Assembly (NCBI GenBank): GCA_964023275.1
Contig: OZ029913.1
Coordinates: forward strand, 51,591,509 to 51,655,508
Origin: Norana najaformis
Lineage: Eukaryota > Annelida > Clitellata > Crassiclitellata > Hormogastridae
Direction: 5' to 3'
Length of the DNA: 64,000 nucleotides
The notes below the pieces were generated by a model that saw only the letters and a list, made by a program, of their open reading frames with translations, did no database searches and was not told the origin of the DNA. Shown here in pieces: positions 57,886-64,000 of this stretch. The stretch's first letter is position 1; each line of letters starts with the position of its first letter. A program made the translations under genes and the position numbers.

Positions 57886-60800
57886 CTTGTAATAAAGTCA
57901 GTCCTCATTATTTGTAGAATGGTAACAACAGGACAATTATATATTACCACTTCACCATGGACAGGGCCAGGCAAAATAAATTTTGGGGTGTTTGCTAATC
58001 TACCTACATAAAACACTTTTAATAGTTGTCTACCATTACAACAAAGAAAAATGTTGAAAGTAAAGGTACATCAATGTATGTACATAACACATGTATCTAT
58101 AAAAGTAATATAGTATCTCACAAAAACTGCCGCCTACTGAAGAAGTTAAGGTAAATGCTCTATTATTACAAAAGTCCATCAATACCAGACTCCAGAAGAG
58201 TTTTTTTCTTTTGCTGCTGAAAGATTATTTAGCTCAAATGCAAACAGCAATCCAAAAAGGAGATCAACAATCCCCTACAGTTACATAACTCAAAAATGAA
58301 AATTCTCAATTTTAGTGACACAATAAAAAAATGAATCACATACATTACAGGAAAAGCAATCGGCCATTTTTTTGCTACCATCAAGCCTCGGCTCCAGTAA
58401 GAAGAACCCGTAAAACCAGCTCCCAGAAAAAGTCAGCTTCACCATGCCTGGATTAATCAAAAACGAAAAAAAGACCTGAAAAAAGTATCTTCTCTGATGA
58501 CAGTTCCTCACGGACGGCAATTTCCAAGCAACTGTGTAAAAAAATACTCTTTTCCAAAATACTCTTTTTCTTTCTAAAGTAAAACTTCATTCATGCACCT
58601 TTTAGTTCATAGTGCAAGGCAAAATCAAAATATCCGAGGCTACGCAAAAGACAAGACCTTTTTCTCACGGCCTTTTTGTCGTCAATATAAAATCGACTAT
58701 CAGAATTATTTCTTATAATTAGATACTGCCAGCATCTAATGACAAAAGCACAAGGACTGGTGCTCAACAAATGCTATGTTAAGATTCCTTGGGGTCATTA
58801 CAACCTGAATCCACCCACAGCCACCTGCGTTACATAACAAATACTCAAACAAGTGACCTCCATGTTGAACAAAGCGCTATTTCCAGCACAACCAGCAACC
58901 TCCATGGAAGAAAGACCCTCGAGAAAAAGCTAAAAATATTACTCCAAACTCATCCAGACTTTCAGGTTACTGTGACACACAACAACCTGAAAACTACACA
59001 AGGCTTAGATCACAGGCTGTAACATCTAAGATTTCAAGACCATCATTAATATTATCATTACTATTACTATCACATTGTCATTATTAGTACTACTGTTACT
59101 ACTGTTGTAATCAGGCTGTTTACAGTTACACTATATGAAAGCAACATCTTGAGAGAACAAGAGCATATTGCATGACTTACAAATAGAACAACATGAAGAA
59201 ATATACATAGCATCAGCATTTGATTCTCCGTTCATGTAATTAAAAAATTGGTTTACACAATCAGTCTCTGCTGCTTAGCTAACTAATAAACTGTTAATTC
59301 ATTCCTTTAGATTTTTTCATCACTCATTCACCAAACAATAAAAAACATTTCAATGGTTATAACTGGGTGCAAGATTGGGTTCAACAGACCTGGTTTGGCT
59401 AGCACAATCAAATGTGTGTATCAGCTGAATCTGAATCAGCACACCGAATGGCAACTGCTTATGGCATTCGTAAGTCATTCAAGACACCCGTTAAGTCATT
59501 AAGTAATTATTAAGTCCACCTCCATCAGATGTTGTTTAAAATGTCATAAGTCAATTCAGTTATTCAGCCATCCACAAACAGACTAGTCGGTAGTTTGGAG
59601 ACTTCAGCAAGTCATGACTAGCCAGCCAGCCAATCCACAAGTCAGTCTATACAGCGATCAATCTGTCAAGAGAACTGCAAACACTCTCTTCCTGGATCCG
59701 GAGAACATCAATTCATCAAGAGCTGCTATTCGTCACTGTGTACTGACATAGGCAAAGCAGGCAACTTGCACTTGCCCAAAAGGGTAAGATAACGGCTATG
59801 GACCGAAGGTGGATAATTCTTAAAGCACCACTGAAGAAAGGAAGGAAGCATATAGAATTACAAACTATAAGTACATAATACAGCACGCGTGACTCTGTTA
59901 CTTCTGACAGCTTAACTTTCTTGGACATTTGAGAAATTAGTTAGATATAGTTTCCACTGACTTCAAAATGTTTCTAAACTAATCACATCTTTTGTGTACT
60001 CAAACTGATGCAAAAGGCGAGAAAGAAAAAAGTTCTGACTTCAACAATTTAAGACCACAGAAATTAAACAGCTAATTTGGCACAGGCATAATTTGACATA
60101 ATTATCATGATTTAATTGAAAATCCTTCTGCCATTAAATTAAACATCAAAATGCCATCAAACATTTCCACAGAAAAGTGAACGATGCTGCAGAAATATGA
60201 GGTTTATCTGTTACAAGAACTGCGCCACATGAAAATGAAATCATAAACTGCTCTCACAGATTCAACTGTTCAATTCCTTTACTGAGAACACTTCTATTAA
60301 GAAAAGAAAACCATTCACAAATGCCTACACTTCCATATATACAACTTGGCCACACAAGTAAAAATCAATTCCATGAATCGATTTAACTTTTTGAGTGATT
60401 TATCTAGTTCACGCATCTGAACACATCCACACTAAACAGAAGGTGGAAAAACTCAAAACTAAGAATTTATACAAGGCTCTCAGCCACACAACACTGAATT
60501 ACAAGAGGGCAAAAATTGGTCTCAAAAACAAGTTCATTCCAACTAGCCACGTCAAATTCTGATAGCCATACTAAACTCTCAAAACCATCATTCCAATTAT
60601 TAGAGATCGGTTTCATTTGTGGCCTTGAACTTAGAGTCATCTTCACTGGAGATTATAACAATGAACTGAGGAGCTTGATATCTGCAGTGGTGTGAAACAC
60701 AGAATCTACAAAAAGTGCACCATGGTTACATTGCAAAAACTATCAATCTCTAGCCACATAAGTTGGCTAATTGTCCGAGGTCGAATTATATTTCAGCTGA

Positions 60801-62422
60801 AACACACACACGACTACAACAATTCAACACGTCTCATCAGCTTCACATGATGTTGGATTTTGTTACTGAAGTTGTATTAGAAGTATACAGCACCAGTTCT
60901 GGTTCCTTATTTTGATGCAAAATCAATAAGCCTAACAAACAATGACGGAACGACGGCATTACAAAATCGAGCCAAATTTGAGATTTGCTGCTTCAAACGA
61001 TACCAAAACCCAGTCAGCTGTCTAAAAAGCAAGACTAAGATTGCGGCAACAGATGAGATTCTGCAACTGAAACCGATTCCTCAGACGTCTGCCTTTAGCC
61101 CAGCTGGACCAACCAAGAACTGCACCTCAGGCAGGTCTAACCGAGAGGCCAAGGTCATTTCACAATATCTGCAGAAGGCAAACCACAAAACAATAAAAGG
61201 CAGACGAAATCATAAAACAACAACCAGACTGACGACGAATGCCACTGAACAATACCCGTAGGCATCACTGTTAATTTATGTGACGTTTATACAGCACTCC
61301 GCACTTAGAGCACAGCACCACAGACGATGCGCTTACATGAGTCAGCACAAAAGAAATCAGAAGATTTCCTGTCTCTCTCTAACACAAAAAGACAACTATT
61401 TACAAGCAATAAACAGAGATGCATTTTGGACCACAACACATGCAAACAATATCTCGAATGGCTGTGTTGTGCTTCTGTACCTTCCTCCTAAAGATCACTA
61501 CCACTAATCATACCTCGTTCTTTGAATAAAATATCTCCAACCAAATATAAAAGACTTCATTATACACAGCACAGTCTGTCAGTGTTCAAGATACATAACA
61601 ACCAGCTGCCTCATCAATTAATGTTATCATATACCCAGAGCTTACTTTACCTTACGAGGTCCTTGTCGTACAATGCCCTACAATAAGCCTTCAAACTACA
61701 CTTAACACATGGAACAAGATCACGTAACTTTGTCGTCTGTCTTTTAACTGGTGACACTGGTTTAATCTGTTTCTTACCAGGAATGATAAAACTCCACATT
61801 CAGCCACTGTTGCAAAATGCCAGACAAATGTGTGTTGTTGCATCACCTATTACTGATCTGGCTGTTCTTAGCCACGCTGGCCATTTCTTCGGTTTTGAAA
61901 CATACCATCGAATCAGCGCCTCCTGTTACTGAGCAAACTGACTGTACGACAACAATATTTGTCCAATGCCTCTCTAGAACCTCTCAGAAGTTCTTGCGAG
62001 ATAGTGTCATTGTAAAGTAAGAGTTGCGTATCTGTCATTCCCAAATTTCTATTTGTTTAGGGTCTATTTGTTTAGAGTCTGAGCTGTTAACAGCTCCTTG
62101 GTATCAAATCCAATTTTGAAATTGGATGCTTCTAAGCAAAACTGTGCTCCAAACCACAGTCCCTTGGACAGACCAATCATTATCCATGAGGCAACAGATC
62201 CTGGACAGCTTGCATCACTTCAGAACAGACAAACTGGACACTCTCAGCGATGACTTAAGAGGCAACTCATGACGTAACAACCACACTGGAACTTTGAATA
62301 TTCTACACTTCGCACAGAGTTGTTGTTGCTCAACAACAGACAGAAAAAGAAAACAGAAAATTGTAACCTAGATTCAGACTAAGAGATAATTTGTTGACCT
62401 AAAAGCAACTGAGGTCACAAAA
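57886..62422. other. A-rich region downstream of the glycosyltransferase gene; no gene seen
   Basis: The part next to 62422 must be 3' untranslated sequence of the minus-strand glycosyltransferase; how far it extends is unknown. The rest has short frames on both strands and trinucleotide-like runs near 59040-59110. No exon, RNA gene or known repeat could be supported. Confidence 0.4.
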
Positions 62423-63750
62423 TCACCTAAGTCTCAAAGTATGCAAAGCAGCACAAGTCACAATAAGAGCAAGGAGCATAATGCATCCTGCCGAAGGCAA
62501 GTTCCTGCCAACTGCAGAGGAAGTGCTTCGGTAAGTCCGTCTGAAGTATGGCGGATGTGGTGGGAGAGCCACGAGCATCCAGAAGTAGAGTGGCCGGGGT
62601 TCGACTTCAACTAATTTGTAACGTATTGAGTTCAGTCCATCAATGCGATACTGATGAGGACGAAACTTCCACGCAATTCCACTGAAAAAAAAACGCAAAA
62701 TATTTGGTACTCATTATGCGAACAAAGGAAAACTTAAGCAATTTTCCTATTCCAAAAATAAATAATGCCCATTACTGTGTCATACATTGTAAGTCATATG
62801 TTACAAGCATGAGGGAACCGAATTCAGAACTCCATGGTAAGTTGCAGTTAGAATAGCTGGCACTGGCGAGTTATTCATTTATGCAAACTGACTGTTTTGT
62901 GCACGGGTTTAGGTAAATGCAAATCAGCTTAGAATGGTACTATAAACTCCACTCAGCTCTTCACAACTCTGATGAGTTTAAATTATGAACTCTCTTACTC
63001 CTTCAAGGACACGAAGAACAATTTCATAATCAACTGTATCAGTGCAGTGAAGAGTGGAATGAGTTCTGGAGAAACTTCATCTGATTGCAGATATCATATC
63101 AGGAACGTGTCAGCAAGAGATGAATGTGGGGAAGCGCTGGGTAGAATATTACAAGATTTTCCAGTGTCCCTTAGGGATTAAGAAAGTTCATAGACCAAAG
63201 CCAGTTGATGTGTGGCTTTTTTTGATGACAGTGCAACATTTTGCTTTTGTGAATTATGGTAAATACCCACAGAATCCAAATTTATACTTGAATTTACAAT
63301 TATTAGCAGTAGTTAAAAGATAGGAGATCAGGCACCCAAGCACAGATTGAAATTCTGAGAAGTAGGACACTGACAGCATTGAGGAGGAGTGCATGTTTAC
63401 CAAGGTGTGGCGCCAATCAACACGAACCTGACAATAACAAGTAACTGAGAAAATAACAGGCAAACACATGCACAGACCATTGCAAAACTAAACTTAATGA
63501 ACCACAGATGAAGAAAAACAGCTAGTTGAATCAGTGAGAGAAGTCGGTGCACCTGTCACAAAAATAAAACTGCCACCGATCAGCCACAGAGTATGCAGAG
63601 AGATAAGACCAGCAGACTAAAGCCACAACGGAAACAGAGAAACTGGCATTGCTGAAATCACGACTGAAAAAGACGTGTACAAACCATATGGCACTGTGCC
63701 ACAAAAGATGGCTGATAAGAAATCATTTGCAGCACCAAAGAAAGAGCCAT

Positions 63751-63781
<31 letters not shown>

Positions 63782-63923
63782 GCACAAGAGGCAAACTCTA
63801 AGGTTGCTAAGCTCTTACCTCTTGATATTGTATGGGTTGCCTGCGTCTGACTTGTGTTTTATCATCGTGTACCTGGCTACAGTTTTCGAGAATCGTACAA
63901 TTGATAAATTTTTCGCTCGAATT
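62423..63923 (-). CDS. B4GALT: Beta-1,4-galactosyl/GalNAc transferase (GT7 family), last two exons, partial
   Basis: Golgi type II membrane enzyme that adds Gal or GalNAc in beta-1,4 linkage to GlcNAc-type acceptors from UDP-sugar. Exons on the minus strand: 63923-63819 and 62681-62423 (stop TGA at 62423-62425), joined in frame (AG + T) across a GT-AG intron. The first gives VARYTMIKHKSDAGNP, matching the (G/A)RY.MIKH..D..NP block of the catalytic domain; the second gives DGLNSIRYKLVEVEPRPLY, matching the C-terminal DGL(N/S).L.Y.(L/V)....PLY block of B4GALT and nematode BRE-4. The His in MIKH is a metal-ligand position in this family. The DVD and WGWG(G/R)ED motifs, stem and membrane anchor lie beyond the window. 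Odd: family members usually end soon after the PLY block with a short strand, but here about 55 more residues follow, including a hydrophobic stretch (CIMLLALIVTCAALHTL). Whether it uses Gal or GalNAc cannot be told. Confidence 0.82.
62682..63818 (-). other. Intron of the glycosyltransferase gene
   Basis: GT at 63817-63818 and AG at 62682-62683 (minus strand). Contains overlapping short plus-strand frames (62972-63323) with no motif, and a (CAG)n run. Confidence 0.6.
63752..63781. repeat. (CAG)n trinucleotide repeat
   Basis: About ten CAG units, intronic to the minus-strand glycosyltransferase and about 40 bases from the donor of the exon at 63819. Confidence 0.95.
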
Positions 63924-64000
63924 CTGAAACAAAAAAGTGTGATAAACAGAATTTGGCTTTCAACATTCTGTGGTAATTTTTCTTTGCTTGAAAAATTGTT

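Overview
This is metazoan nuclear DNA. The genes are split by introns of hundreds to thousands of bases with GT-AG borders, the spacers are full of degenerate LINE, SINE and MITE copies, and the gene set is animal: stomatin, a BPI/LBP protein, NAP1, Brachyury and a beta-1,4-glycosyltransferase. The species cannot be named from the sequence. The divergent but complete Brachyury, with an enlarged loop inside its T-box, suggests an invertebrate, possibly an early-branching lineage such as a sponge; that is inference.

Layout. 1-12.9 kb: the last exon of a stomatin gene (2909-3097, + strand, rest upstream of the window), then repeats: a ~295-bp tandem satellite (4.2-6.2 kb) split by a LINE tail, two decayed L2-like LINEs in opposite orientation (6.8-8.7 kb + and 9.9-11.6 kb -), and tRNA-like SINEs. 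13.0-14.6 kb: an intact BPI/LBP-family gene whose coding region is one exon. 14.6-18.8 kb: more LINE tails, a possible THAP-domain relic and a (CTGA)n microsatellite. 18.8-32.4 kb: a complete NAP1 gene, 14 coding exons and 359 residues, with a ~1.08-kb TTAA-bounded piggyBac-like element in one intron. 36.1-42.6 kb: a complete Brachyury gene on the minus strand, 7 coding exons and 506 residues, convergent with NAP1, followed upstream by a CpG-rich block. 43-62 kb: mostly repeats (hAT-like MITEs, SINEs, LINE tails, an RTE-like relic) and AT-rich DNA with no gene I can support. 62.4-64 kb: the last two exons of a beta-1,4-galactosyl/N-acetylgalactosaminyltransferase on the minus strand, running off the right edge.

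The five genes have unrelated roles (membrane scaffold, lipid binding in secretion or immunity, histone chaperone, developmental transcription factor, Golgi glycosylation) and do not form a pathway. For NAP1 and Brachyury, exon borders were chosen by hand so that reading frame and family alignment both hold through every junction. I found no new multi-gene system. The most notable points are the enlarged loop in the Brachyury T-box, the intronless BPI gene, the piggyBac-like element with a perfect internal palindrome, a hAT-like MITE with an exact 8-bp target duplication, and the several interspersed repeat families that can be defined inside this one window.
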